DNA of 64,000 nucleotides from Zoroaster sp. YZ-2022 (taxonomy: Eukaryota > Echinodermata > Asteroidea > Forcipulatida > Zoroasteridae): NCBI GenBank assembly GCA_029582265.1, contig CM055819.1, positions 43,781,048 to 43,845,047 on the forward strand, in the 5' to 3' direction. Each line of letters opens with the position of its first letter. Within the stretch, counting starts at the first letter, position 1. This document shows positions 48,122 to 61,500 of this stretch, in pieces. The notes under the pieces were generated by a model, which did not search any database, was not told the DNA's origin, and worked only from the letters and a program-made list of their open reading frames with translations. A program made the position numbers and the translations under genes.

Positions 48122-48592
48122 TGTTCATTTGATAGGAGGGTTGGGCAACAATTTTTTTTTATATAACGGTTAACAGCCTAAAATATGCGAAATTTCAAAT
48201 TCACCACACTATTACACTATACGATTAGGCAAATATGACATTTTTGGTGGTTAGAAGTTAAGTAAAATACAACAAATAAAAATTAATTAAAAAATAAAAT
48301 TTGATTTGTAAAAGGCACAAAACCATCCTTTTTTATTTTAGAATAGCAACAATAAATTCATCAACAGCCATACAAGTTTAAATCTATTATCATACAGCAT
48401 ATTTTTCTTTCTTTTTTTGCATGTAGTTAAAGCAAAACTCACTGCTAGTAGAATTAAGAAAGTACTAATTGATCAAAGCAGGACTCTTTAGAAACGTTTA
48501 CATTCCAGCTTTATGATCACTTTTAACACTTCAAAACTTTCTACAAAATTCCGGATGAGGTCAGAACGCTTTGAAAATTGTCTACTGGAGTG

Positions 48593-49135
48593 TCGTGGCC
48601 GAGCGGTCTAGCGCACCGAACTCAAGTTCTGGTGTTGCCAGCAGCAGGGTGTGGGTTCGAGCCCCGGTCGTGACACTTGTGTCCTTGAGCAAGGTACTTA
48701 ACCATAATTGCTTCGTCCTTCGGATGGGACGTAAAGCCGTAGGTCCCGTGTGTTGTATAATGCACGTAAAGTGGATTGTCGTGCGGTCTAGCGCACTGAA
48801 CTCAAGTTCTGGTGTTGCCAGCAGCAGAGTGTGGGTTCGAGCCCCGGCCGTGACACTTGTGTCCTTGAGCAAGACACTTAACCATAATTGCTTCTCTCCA
48901 CCCAGGGGTTAGATGGGTACCTGTGAAGGCAGAGATGGTTTGCTCTATATGCGCTAGAAATGGCAGCAATTGAGCTGTATACTCCCCAGGGAGCTGAGAT
49001 GGTTTCAGGAATGATTTATGAGCCTTATGAGCCTTATGAGCAGGGATAATAATATAATGCGCCTTGAGCGCCACTTAGTTGGTGGATACGTGCGCTATAT
49101 AAATCTATACATTATTATTATTATTATTATTATTA
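48593..49135 (+). mobile_element. Dimeric tRNA-derived SINE, absent from left arm
   Basis: Head 1 begins GTCGTGGCCGAGCGGTCTAG (A box) with GGGTTCGAGCC (B box) near 48653. A second head at 48778-48850 repeats it but lacks GGCCGAGC, so its A box is damaged. The body follows (CTTAACCATAATTGCTTC and TGGTTTGCTCTATATGCGCT), and the end is GCGCTATATAAATCTATACA with an (ATT)n tail. The left-arm site (around 3580) is empty, and short near-identical flanks (ACTGGAGTG before, ACTGAGTG after) look like a target duplication. tRNA-like heads imply RNA polymerase III transcription and LINE-driven retroposition. Confidence 0.9.
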
Positions 49136-50339
49136 CTGAGTGCTGCTTTAGCAATATATTTCAAAAAATCTAGAATACTTCTTAATTGATGCGTTCGATA
49201 ATTTCTGCTTAATAGACAGTGTTTGTGTATTGGGTCAATCTTCAATCTAAACACTGCAGACATTCAGAGGGGCTTTAACCAATACACCTGTGCAGTGTTG
49301 TTATATCGCAATTGCTTTTCCAGATGTCTACGCTGGTTATTGCAACAATTTCTACTGGGTCAGGCTTCACTCAAAACACTTTAATATGTTTGGGAAGTAT
49401 CCGTCATATTCATTACCCTTCCAAATTTCTAGTGTTTACTTTCATCAACATCAATGTATTCCAATAATTGTTTAAGTCTCTGGTTCATCAGTACCTTTCA
49501 AAACCTTGCACACTGTAAACCTTTTATAGAGTTTTATGTCCAACTTCAGTCAGAACACTTCAAATTAATCTAGAGCCGACATTCTTCAAACCCTTTGCAT
49601 ATTTATACGGAGCTCTGGAATTGCCATCCGACTTGTCGGGATTCCACCATAATTTATATCAGCGGGGGCAACGAAATAATTTTGGGGGGATAGTTGTTGT
49701 ATTGAACCATACATAATATTATGCATTTTCTTTGATCTCATTTGGGGGGGGGGGGCAAGAGGGGGGGCAAGAGGTGGGGGGGACAACGGTTCTGAGCGAC
49801 AGGGGCTCAAGCCACTGTATATCAGCATAACGACATAATTTAACGATATCGAGATATATTTTTCTTGGTGGTAGGATGACATCATCCGAAGATAATTATC
49901 TCAGGATGTCGACATAATTGGCCGGTAAGATGTCGTCATACTGAGATAATTATCTCAGGATCTTGACAAGTCGGATGAAATCTTCCAGAGCTCAGTACAT
50001 TTGTATACATAATCCGGCTTCACTTTTAAGTCTTGGTTCATTTGCCTTCTGTTGGATGCTTTAATTGGGTCCAATCTTAGTCAATCCAACAATTTGAATA
50101 GAGACAGGCATTCAACACACTCCAACAATTATACTTATTCTGGCTTCAATCCGTACTACACTTACGTTTCAAATCAATGAACTTCCAAGATTTCAAGAGT
50201 GACTTTATCAATTAGATTCTAGCTTTTATCCAGGCTTCAAGAGTCCACATTCATATCATCAATACACTTCACAGATTTGAAAGCTAGGCTTCAGCAACTC
50301 ACTTCAAACGATTATTAACTGGGCTTTATCAAAACACTT

Positions 50340-52180
50340 CCAATGTTTCACCACTCAATCATCAATGCACTTCCAATATTTCAAGAGTCTAGACTACTCA
50401 TCAATACACTTCCAATATTTCAAGAGTCTAGATTCATCAATACACTTCCAATATTTCAAGAGTCTAGACTCATCAATACACTTCCAATATTTCAAGAGTC
50501 TAGATTCATCAATACACTTCTAATATTTCAAGAGTCTAGACTCATCAATACACTTCCAATATTTAAGAGTCTAGATTCATTAATACACTTCCAAAATTTA
50601 AGAGTCTAGATTCATCAATGCATTTTAATATTTCAAGCGTCTAGATTCATAAATACACTTCCAATATTTCAAAGGTCTAGATTCATCAATACACTTCCAA
50701 TAGTTCAAGGGTCTAGATTCATTAATACACTTCCAATATTTGAAGGGTCTAGATTCATAAATACACTTCCAATATTTCAAGGGTCTAGATTCATCAATAT
50801 ACTTCCAATAGTTCAAGGGTTTAGATTCATCAATATCTCAAGCGTCTAGATTCATCAATACACTTCCAATAGTTCAAGGGTCTAGATTCATTAATACACT
50901 TCCAATATTTCAAGGGTCTAGATTCATAAATACACTTCCAATATTTCAAGGGTCTAGATTCATCAATACACTTCCAATATTTCAAGGGTCTAGATTCATC
51001 AATACACTTCCAATAGTTCAAGGGTCTAGATTCATTAATACACTTCCAATATTTCAAGGGTCTAGATTCATCAATACACTTCCAATAGTTCAAGGGTCTA
51101 GATTCATAAATACACTTCCAATATTTCAAGGGTCTAGATTCATAAATACACTTCCAATATTTCAAGGGTCTAGATTCATAAATACACTTCCAATATTTCA
51201 AGGGTCTAGATTCATAAATACACTTCCAATATTTCAAGGGTCTAGATTCATTAACACACTTCCAATATTTCAAGGGTCTAGATTCATAAATACACTTCCA
51301 ATATTTCAAGGGTCTAGATTCATAAATACACTTCCAATATTTCAAGGGTCTAGATTCATAAATACACTTCCAATATTTCAAGGGTCTAGATTCATAAATA
51401 CACTTCCAATATTTCAAGGGTCTAGATTCATTAACACACTTCCAATATTTCAAGGGTCTAGATTCATAAATACACTTCCAATATTTCAAGGGTCTAGATT
51501 CATCAATACACTTCCAATAGTTCAAGGGTCTAGATTCATTAACACACTTCCAATATTTCAAGGGTCTAGATTCATAAATACACTTCCAATATTTCAAGGG
51601 TCTAGATTCATCAATATACTTCCAATAGTTCAAGGGTTTAGATTCATCAATATCTCAAGCGTCTAGATTCATCAATACACTTCCAATATTTCAAGGGTCT
51701 AGATTCATTAATACACTTCCAATATTTCAAGAGTCTAGATTTATCAACGCAATTCCAACATTTCAAGAGTCTAGATTCATTAATGTACTTTAAATATTTC
51801 AAGAATCCAGATTCATCAATGCACTTCCAATATTTCAAGTCTAGATTCATCGATGCACTTCCAATATTTCAAGTCTAGATTCATTAATACACTTTGAATA
51901 TTTTACGAGACTAGATTCATCAATGCACTTCCAATATTTTAACTCTAGATTTGTCAATGCAATTCCAAATATTTTGAGAGACTAGATTCATCAATACACT
52001 TCCAACATTTCAAGTCTAGATTCATCAATGCACTTCCAATATTCCAAGACTCTAGATTTATTAATTCCTTTCGAATATTTCAAGAATCTAGATTCATTAA
52101 TGCACTTCCAATATTTCAAGAGACTAGATTCATTAATGCACTTCCAATATTTCATGAGTCTAGATTCATTCATTTAATTA
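50340..52180 (-). repeat. 36-bp minisatellite, right copy
   Basis: Same unit as 890-2390, opposite orientation and longer. The longest open stretch is 50830-51633 on the minus strand: 267 codons of 12-residue repeats (YWKCIYESRPLK with D/N and N/Y variants). Units with TTTATGAATC (giving IYE) have been amplified here as blocks of four. Confidence 0.93.
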
Positions 52181-52367
52181 AAACCTTTCAAAAATCAAAG
52201 ATTATGGCTTCATCATTAAATGATAAAACACATTACATACCTTATTTATGAAAGTGCCCACTTAGTGGAAGATTAACAGGATGTAAGTCTGCACAGGTCT
52301 GTGGAAGAAACCATAAATTGGACCCTCTACCTTTGAATAGAGTGCCATGATACAACTGATCAGGTTC

Positions 52368-52507
52368 TTATTCTTGTAGCTGAGAGATTTGTTTCTTCAG
52401 TCTCTTGTTTGAAGCCTGTTGTTCGTTGAATACCTTTGTCCTCACTGTCTGCCAGGTGAATTTTAAGGATGGGTACTTCTGGAGAAACAGGAAGATGTCC
52501 TTCTTTC
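52368..52507 (-). CDS. Terminal coding exon, within right inverted arm
   Basis: Acceptor TTTGTAG (AG at 52509-52508), entering in phase 1, stop TAA at 52370-52368. It encodes KKDIFLFLQKYPSLKFTW, then a basic, Lys/Gln-rich coiled-coil-like tail ending QISQLQE. It completes the Myb-like segment begun in the previous exon. The same exon is present at 312-451 in the left arm. Downstream on the minus strand the minisatellite begins about 190 bp after the stop and may fall within the 3' untranslated region. Confidence 0.75.
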
Positions 52508-55500
52508 CTACAAAGTACATGAAAATAAGATACTATTGACATTGACAAGCAACAACAAAAGATAGACATAGTTTAGAACACCAAGCCCCTGCAACATTAC
52601 TATTTTCGATAAAAGTCTGCAGTAATTGGATATTTCACTTCACTTACTGAAGTAAATCACACTGGCTGGTCTGTCTCACTCTCATTACATGTATATTGAA
52701 TCTAATGAATTGTTTAAGAAAACTTTGTTACACAACAGTTTTGTACCAACCAAATTTCACTATATCTGAGATGTGATATAGTTTGTTCCTTTAATTTACA
52801 GAAACTTTTTCTTGAACTGTTCATTTTGCAATTGCATTTCAAAAGTTATAAGCAAAGCATTACCAAAATCAAAATGTTCTTTGTAAATTTACCTTGATAT
52901 CATTTTATTACTGAAAACAAAGAACATGATAACAATAACATGTTCAATTCATGGTTTGAAACAGTGATGAAACTCACCTGGTAGACTTTGGCCATTAATC
53001 CATCCTCTGAAGTTTTCCATGACAATTGCAGTCTCCCATTTAGACCATCTGGTATAGGGTCTGGAAACTTTTCAAAGAATGGAAGAAAACATTTAAGTTG
53101 TGTCCCAAATAAATATCAATTATGTAGAGATTATTTGATACCTGTGTAAGTACATTATTATTCAAATTATAACTATTTGGATATAAAAGCCAAACTGACA
53201 ACTGCCAAGTTTTCTCTTTATATTATATTTGTTATACACTGAAGATTCTGGACTGCTCAATCCAATAGCGCAATTCAGTAATTAGATGACAATATTTATA
53301 CAGGCAGGTTAAATATTAAGCGGTCAGTTTTGGATTCAAACCCTGCAGTCTAACCACTTGACCTATTATGACATTTGTAGGATTTGAAACTTTGCATGGT
53401 GGAAATACAATCCAGTAAGGTTTAAACCTTACTAGATAGTATGACATTATTATATTATTATAATGGTGTACTTCCCCTAAAAGTATAAAAATGAGTGTGG
53501 GATAATAAAGGATGATGGCCAATGAGTCTCAAATTTTTTCCATACACTCCTGCTTTTGCTGAAAGAAACTGTAACATAAGCATAATATGGTATTCAATTC
53601 CTAACACTTAGTTTTGAGATGTTACTAAATGATATCTACCTCTGTTCCCTTGGACAATGGTTTTGGCTGTGACTCCCTCATCGGATCCTGAAAGTTGTAA
53701 TAGGAAAGTCAATTAAACTCCTTCCACTGAGCTTTTGTGATATAAGCAAACAATTTGGATTCAATTCCCATTCAATGAGCTTTTTTGGAGCTAGGCAGTG
53801 TTGTGTATAATAAACACTTGTAATCAGTAGGACAGGATTCAAACACCACTTAAAAGGTCAAGTATGTTTGTTTTGCTTGCATTTCTATCACTATCTGCCT
53901 CTATTATTTGATGACTTCATCATAGAGATCCAGGAATTCTCTCTCTTTATCTACAAGATTCTGAGATTATTCCTTGGCATCATCATGTTTCTAAAAGGGT
54001 CATGCAAGACCCTTGGATCTGCAGAACATAAATGATATTTTTTATTTTATTTTAAGAACTTAAAATGTAAAAAACTGCCAAATCAAATGAACATGTTGAA
54101 AAAGTAACACATTTTGGGTTATTCAATCGTATACACCATTGGTTCTTAAAGTCGAATAAACCCAAAGAGGAAGAAAATGAGATTTTTATTTTACCTATTT
54201 ATTGTATTTGGCCACAACAATTGTAAACCTTGTACAGAAACAACGTCAACTTGCAACTGATAACTAACCTCCTAGTTTCTCAGATATAATGTCTTGTATT
54301 TCAGCCATTTCCTCACCTGCAGTTCAAATTAAGAGTGTGTTAGCACATGTAAAAGAAAATGTTTACTCATCCTGCTATAAGACATGCTTTAATTGGCTAG
54401 GTAAAATGTAGGGTGGCTTTCCTTCAAGTTGTATTGATTTATCCAAGCAGAGATATTTCCTGTTATTCATTTAAAACTTTTTGTGTCAACTTTTACTGTA
54501 ACCTATTTAGTTAATTTGTACAACCTACATGTAGGTTCAATGAGAAAATCTTGCACATAAAATATGGCTGTTTGTTATACACTAGATAGCTCTCAGCTCT
54601 TAGTCAAAAACTTTATATTTTGTCCAGCTGTGCAGAGGGGTTATAAACAAGAAACATGTCCAGCTTTACACAGGCAAAGTTACAAAACTTGGGACATAAA
54701 ATCTATAGTTAAATTGAAATACAGCTTTTCATCATCAGACTTTACAGTTAACAGTTTGCCACTTAACTTCATGTGGGTCCTGCTATCTCATCCCATCAAT
54801 TCAAATGCAATATTTTATAAGCATGTGTAGTGTTCTTGTGTGTGCGTAAATTGTATAATTTTGAATTTGTATCCAATATTTTACCTCCAACTCTTTCTGT
54901 AATTGTTACATGATCAGGAAATTCATCAGCTGTCTCGCATGTGGAAGCCTCTTCACCTGCATTCCATAACAAAAGTAAAACAAGCAGGAGAATTATCATT
55001 CAAGTATTACTTTAATTTTGTTTATGTGCCTCTTCATGAACCACTGTGATATGAGTTTCTATTAATATGTAAAGGAGCCATACTACTGAATGAAATGCAT
55101 GTGTATATATGTTCAACTCCATTAGATTGCAGACGTAGTAGACAATTATTTTGTCAAACATTCTGAAGATGGTGCATTAGCTTGGGTTCCTCAATGATTA
55201 TGTCCTTAGTTATTTCTAACTTTGTATCATGCATTTACGTATCTTGAAGTGGGGACACAGTATAATCCAGCCAAGTTTGTAACCAAATGCAAGAAAATGG
55301 AAACAAATTTATTTATTGCATGATGCATGTACATACATGTATATCTTTGCGAATCCATTTGTTGTAATCTTCGTCCCACTTTCCTAACTTCCTCCACGGC
55401 TAACGGAGTTTGGTAGATATTGGCGTTGATTAGTGCTGAATGGCCCATGTGTTTATAGAAAAGCACACGTTCACTTTCTGGTACGTCCATGCTCGCATAA

Positions 55501-58500
55501 AGTGTACTAGCACGGTGACGCATTGAGGTTGCTGTCATCTTGTGTGGTTGTTGTACTTGTGCATCATTACAAACCTTCTGCACACTGTGCCATCCACTGA
55601 TATGGCTATCACTGTTGTGGATACATGGGAACATGTAAGGGTTCTGTGCATGTATTGTGGCTGTTTCACGGACTCTTGGGTCAGATAGCTTTTTCATTGC
55701 ATCTATTGTGTCCAGCGGAATTAAAACAGGAACAAGGTGGTCATTGCCCTTTCCTGTTTGAAATGTGACCTTCATTTCTTTGAAGCACTTCTGGTCTGAT
55801 TTGTCGATGCGGCTTAGTGACTGCTTATCCAGCCAAGACCCATTGGCTGCTTCTTCCCATTCTGTGAGTAGTAGTCTTGCTGGTTCTCCACCTCTCCTCG
55901 CATTGAACAAAGTTATCCTTGAAGCAGCCAGATCACGGAGTTGAACATATTCATTTGGTGACCAAAACAGAAAGTTGTCATCCAACATCTCCTTCATTTT
56001 TGTGATGGTGAAATCTCGTAGTTTCTTCACATCTGACTCAAGGGGGAGTTGATCTGGCTTTCTGAGATTAACCTGCCTGGATTTGTTGAGTAAGTAGATG
56101 GCATCACCAAACACAAAATCTCTGTTGTGATTCAGAACGTGCACAAATTTCTCCACTTCCTCTGCCTTGGCGTCATTTCCTTCAATTAGGTAATTACCCT
56201 GAACAACTTTAGCCATTTTCTTGAGCAGATAAAGCAAAGCAATCTTTAACCCTGATTTGAGTTTATTCTTTGGATTTTCATTTTTCTCTTCACTAGATGT
56301 CATGTTTTCAATTGCCTCTTGGAGGTCGTTGAAATTTTGTCGTGACAACATTTCTACTGCATTAATTGGCTGTGATGGTTCCTGGTTACCTTTCACTTTC
56401 TTGAATTCGAGGAATAGTGTGGCCGCTCTTCTCATGTCAGACATCACAGATTTTCGAACTTCAACTTTCTTGTCTTGCTTTCGTTTCATCTTACTATATA
56501 GTGTTTGACCAAGTAAGCAGATTATAGGGTCATCTCTGCAAATGTTTCCCACCTCCCCATCACGAAAGCGACTAAGAATGTGCTTTTGAAACTCTTCCAT
56601 AATAAACCTTGGCTGGGGCGTGAGGAACGAAGTTGACAATGGGGTTGAACTGTTGACGGAATCTTGGTTGCAGTGCATTTTATGGTTCCAAAAGAATCGT
56701 CTACTGAAAAATCCCTTACAAGTGCTGCACAAGACAAACTGGGATGTACCGGTATGTTGTTGCTTCCTTTGTGTCATCAATTCAGACGATTTGCCATTCT
56801 TCATTAAAACCTTATTATAATCATAAATACCCTGTAGCCTCAGTTTTGTTAAGACTAGGTGTCGCTCTCTCTGTGGAAGTTTCTTTGCGTCCTTAATGGT
56901 TGCTTCACCTTTGTGTTTACTGGTCATGTGTCGGCTTAGCCTGCTCTGCAAAGTTCCACAAAAGGGGCAAGGTCTATAGGGTTTCTTCCTATGGCCTGCA
57001 AAGAAATAAAAATGACACTTTTATAATGTGTCTTAACTTGTATTCATGCCATATAATTCGGCTTTGGTGGAAATCAGGGGAAATTTGTTTTACATGTTTT
57101 AATCTAAAAGGTGAAGGTGATGATACTATTACCAATTGTCCAGAAATATTTCCATCTAGTGATATCTTTAAGACAACTCTATCTGGAGTCCCCAAAACCC
57201 CAGTCTTTCTACTTTTATACAAATATACACAAAAACATAAACAAAATGTTACCATTACTCACTTTTTCTCAGAAACTTACAACACCCAAGTTGTTGATTT
57301 TTAAAACTGGTTTTATGACACGTTTGTGGATACTAAATCTTCCGAATGAGTGTAATTTTCCAATACCATTGCAAATTCTTCCTTTGAAAAGCTACTTCTA
57401 CATTTTTGTATATCTTGTTACCACTGGTCTCTATCGAAAAAGGTAGCTAAGATATGTGGACAAGTATACACCTTATTTTTAACTAGTCCTTCACAGCTGG
57501 TTATATGAAGAACAATATGTTTGTTTCAATTGCGTGCATGTATGTTTAGTGCACTTACTGGTACATTTATCAAGATTCTCCTTTTCAGACATCATGGCAG
57601 ATGATGTTTGCTCTGACACTGATTGAGATTCAATGGCAGATGATGTTTGCTCTGGCACCGATTCAGATTCAATGGCAGATGATGTTTGCTGTGGTACTGA
57701 TGGTCCTTTCTTTTGAGGTACGTTATCTAAAAATATGGAAAAAAAGGATACAAATGTTATGCACCAGAAGGAGTAATTTTGATTGATATTTTATTACCTC
57801 TGATCATGGTAAGGGCAAACAATCCAGTTTTGCTTTTTTTGTTTACATCAGTTACCTCATATCTTCCCACCTACAATGGCTGGGAAGGTTGAAGTGTATC
57901 AAATATCTTGTTTAAGGGCACAAGCATTATGTTACTTTAGCAGGGTTTGAATCCACACCCCTGCATACTGTGTCAGTCAATGAATAGAACCATGTAAATG
58001 CTGCTGTGTGAATATATATGACAACCCTCAAATTTTATTGTATATGAACTAGATGAGGAGTGGTAATAAAGGTTTGTTGTGAATTTTTAAGAGAAAAATC
58101 TGAAATTGAATTTACATGTCATCATAATGTTGTTCATCAGATAGCCAACATTTTCTCTAGTTACATGCACAAGTACATGATACAATTAATTCTTACTGTT
58201 GTGAGGACTCAGCGATGAGAAATAGTTTTTGTTAAAGATATTTATGAAATAAAGGATGCAAAATTCTTACCAATATGACCAAATACCACCAATTTATATT
58301 ATTGTCTACAATTATTTTTTGTTACATGTACACATACCTTTACGTCTTGATGACAACTTGTTACCTCTAGACTCATGCTCTGTCTGAAGTTGACCGTTGG
58401 GCACTGGTATGTCGTCACCTGTAACATCATTACCATGCATTTTAACTAAATTAAGTCTTGAAATCATGCCTTTGCATTGGCTAGATCCATCTTCTTCGCT

Positions 58501-61500
58501 GTTATCTTTGTAAAAATGTGCATGTCACTTTAATCAGACATGCAACTTTGTTATTGCAAAAAAAAAGAGGAATTGCCTAGCAAACAAAACCTTTCAGTTT
58601 CAATGACATTAACAAGATAGAAAAAACGAAAATCAGCTAATCAGCTGAGAAAAAAGTTGCATGCCTGTTTAATAAGAAAGAAAAACTAATTATTCAAATG
58701 TAACTTGTTAAAAAATTGTAATATCATGGCAATTTTTAAAAATCTGTTCTAAATTCTCTATGTGCTTCACATAGAGATATTTTAATTTTCAACCTATTCC
58801 TAACTTTAAATCCAACTTGCATGCAGATGCCAATTAAAATTCAGGCAAAATACCCTACTACGTATGTTGATATATTTATAGTCAAACAAACTGCACAAAA
58901 TCTGTTTTATCATGGGTTTATTTGACAGACCCTTCATGAAATACATTATATGTAATTATGGATAATTAAGGTAAAGACATGGTAATTTTCAACTTACTAC
59001 TTGATTCACTCTCCGATGATGGTGTATAATCCTCATCCATAGGATCATCATCATCACTACTGGCCAAACCTTGTGTCAACACTCTATGAGCACCTGTGCA
59101 AATTAAGTGTGAAAAAAGTTTAATTATTAATGCCTAATGTATCATGTGTTACTCAGTGGTGTATCTACCAGTGAGGCAAGTTGGTAACTCTATGCCCCTA
59201 CACCATGCGACACATCACGTTCTTGTAAATATACCTTTTCAGATTGAAGCACAAAAGAAAATCATACATGTGTATGATCTTTACATGGGCCTGACAATTA
59301 CTAGGACTCATATAATAACATTTAGCTCTTCAGAACATTCCAGATCTAGAACATCTGGAATAGGCCTAATAAGAAAATGAAGGAAGAGAGGATTAATATT
59401 ACTTCATACATGTACATGGGTGGAAGGAGGAACGTCCCAGCTCCATTTTTAATGCTACATTTTGCAAAAACTTTTTTTTTCGGGGCCATTTTAAAAGTCT
59501 GTATAGGGCCTATCTACATGCATTTTTGTGCAATGTACAACACTTATAATATGAGAAAATTGATCGGGGGGGGGGGGGGGGGGTAGGTAGGCCTGCATAT
59601 AAAGTGTTTTCTTTTCAAACTCAATATTTTCAGAATTGATTAGAATAATTGCCTCCAGCCCCACTTTGAGGCACAATTTTTAAACTAGAGCTAATGTGCT
59701 TCACGAAGCACGAATATCAGCCGCTTAGCATTTTTTACGAACTCCCTTTTGGTAAGCAGCTGACCAAGTTTTTTTTAATGTATAATGACCAAGCTATCAT
59801 TTAAAAATAGTATGGGATGTGGGAGTAGAAGCATTTTGTAAATATTGCTAAAATGACCACTACTGACCACCAGATGACCTCTGGCCAAATGTTATGACCA
59901 TCTCTAGATAGGGCAGGTGTCAAGGTTTAATTTGACCAAGTTTGTTTAAAATCGGCCGAATAGTTTAGGAGTTATGGCATTTTTATTTTGGTCACGTGAC
60001 CGTTTGCCCGAAGAAAGAAAGAATTTTTGCATTACAATATATCAGCCTGCTTCGTAGGGCTGATATAATGAAAGAAAGAATTTTTGCATTACAATATATC
60101 AGCCTGCTTTGCAGGGCTGATATAATTTGGGAGACTTTTACAATTTGGGATGGTCTAGCTAGATGCATTCTAACTGCTGGATCTACAATGCCTGGTGATG
60201 ATGGAAAAGGACCCCGAATTTACAAACAGCAAAATAATTTCTGGTTCCACAAAATTCAAAATGGAGGGGGGTGGAAACAGGTCCCACCAATTACAAGGGG
60301 CTCAAAAAAGTTGGCCTAAAGTCACATATTGCACCTCCCCATGAATACGCCACTATAGCTCTGTAAAATAAGCAATTTACATGGTGCAAGGTGAAGAACA
60401 TCTGCATTAAAGGTGGTGTGTATATAATTTTATTGAAACAAAAAGTCATATTTTAGTGGTACATACCTTGATCAGCAGCTTTATCTGTGTATGCATCAGC
60501 AGGTTTACTTGCAGGCTTACATTTCCAGAGACCTGAAATAATATATATAAAATAAATTGGGAGGGTGGTATACCGGTATGTATATATTAGTAGTAAAATC
60601 TTGATTCTATCAGATAGTTTGCTAACACAGCAATATTAATTGATGATTCCTCTCCTATAACCTGAAAGATTAGAAATGAAAATGGTTATTACTTGTTCTT
60701 GCACAAAAATAATGAATCACCATGATTAATAACAAAGGCCTAGGGTCTATTTGTAAAATTCATGCATTATACCTATGACTTAGTAATATTTTGCCAATAT
60801 GTTATGCCCTACTTTCACTTTAAAGGTATTGCATAAATACCTGGAAGATATGAAGATCCATAGGAAGATTCATTTTCAGAATCTGCCACATACGAATCTG
60901 AATCCGAGTGCGAGTGCTCATTGCTACCAGGAAACCTCCGAACCCTGCCAGAGGATGATGCATAGCCACAAGAGGAGTGCCCTTCACCACTATGATATGG
61001 CTCCTCACCACCAGGAGACTGTACATCATCACCACCACTTGAGTGCTCGTCACCATCGTAGGATCTCCTGTCTGCATCAAGGGACTGTTCATTTTCACTA
61101 CTTGGATTCTCACCACCATCAGATCTCCCATTTCCCTCAGGTGGTTGCTTGTTACTGTCACTTGGATACTCTTCAACGCCTTGCATATCATTAATCATCT
61201 GTAGAGTTATTAAAAGTTTCTTTTATTCAATCAATCAATTTGAAAGTTTCTTTCTCAGGGAATAAAAACATTCATATTACTACCAAAATTTCAGGGATAA
61301 CCTGTAAAAAATGTCTTGGCACGTGCGTGCATTTGAGAGGTTGCAATTAGTTGCTTCCTCAGGTATGAAAGGGGGATTTTTTTCAATGAGATCCTAACAT
61401 GAGTGGCTGCAGAAAGTTGAGTTGTACTACTAGAAATGCCCGTAGTCTAATTATGAGAATGTCCTCCTCATTGTTAACTTTGCTGTCCTTGCCTTGTCTT

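Noticed and set aside
48593..48850. Two functional tRNA-Leu genes
   Set aside because: The tRNA-like heads lack a foldable complete cloverleaf and are followed by a SINE body and tail; one has a damaged A box.
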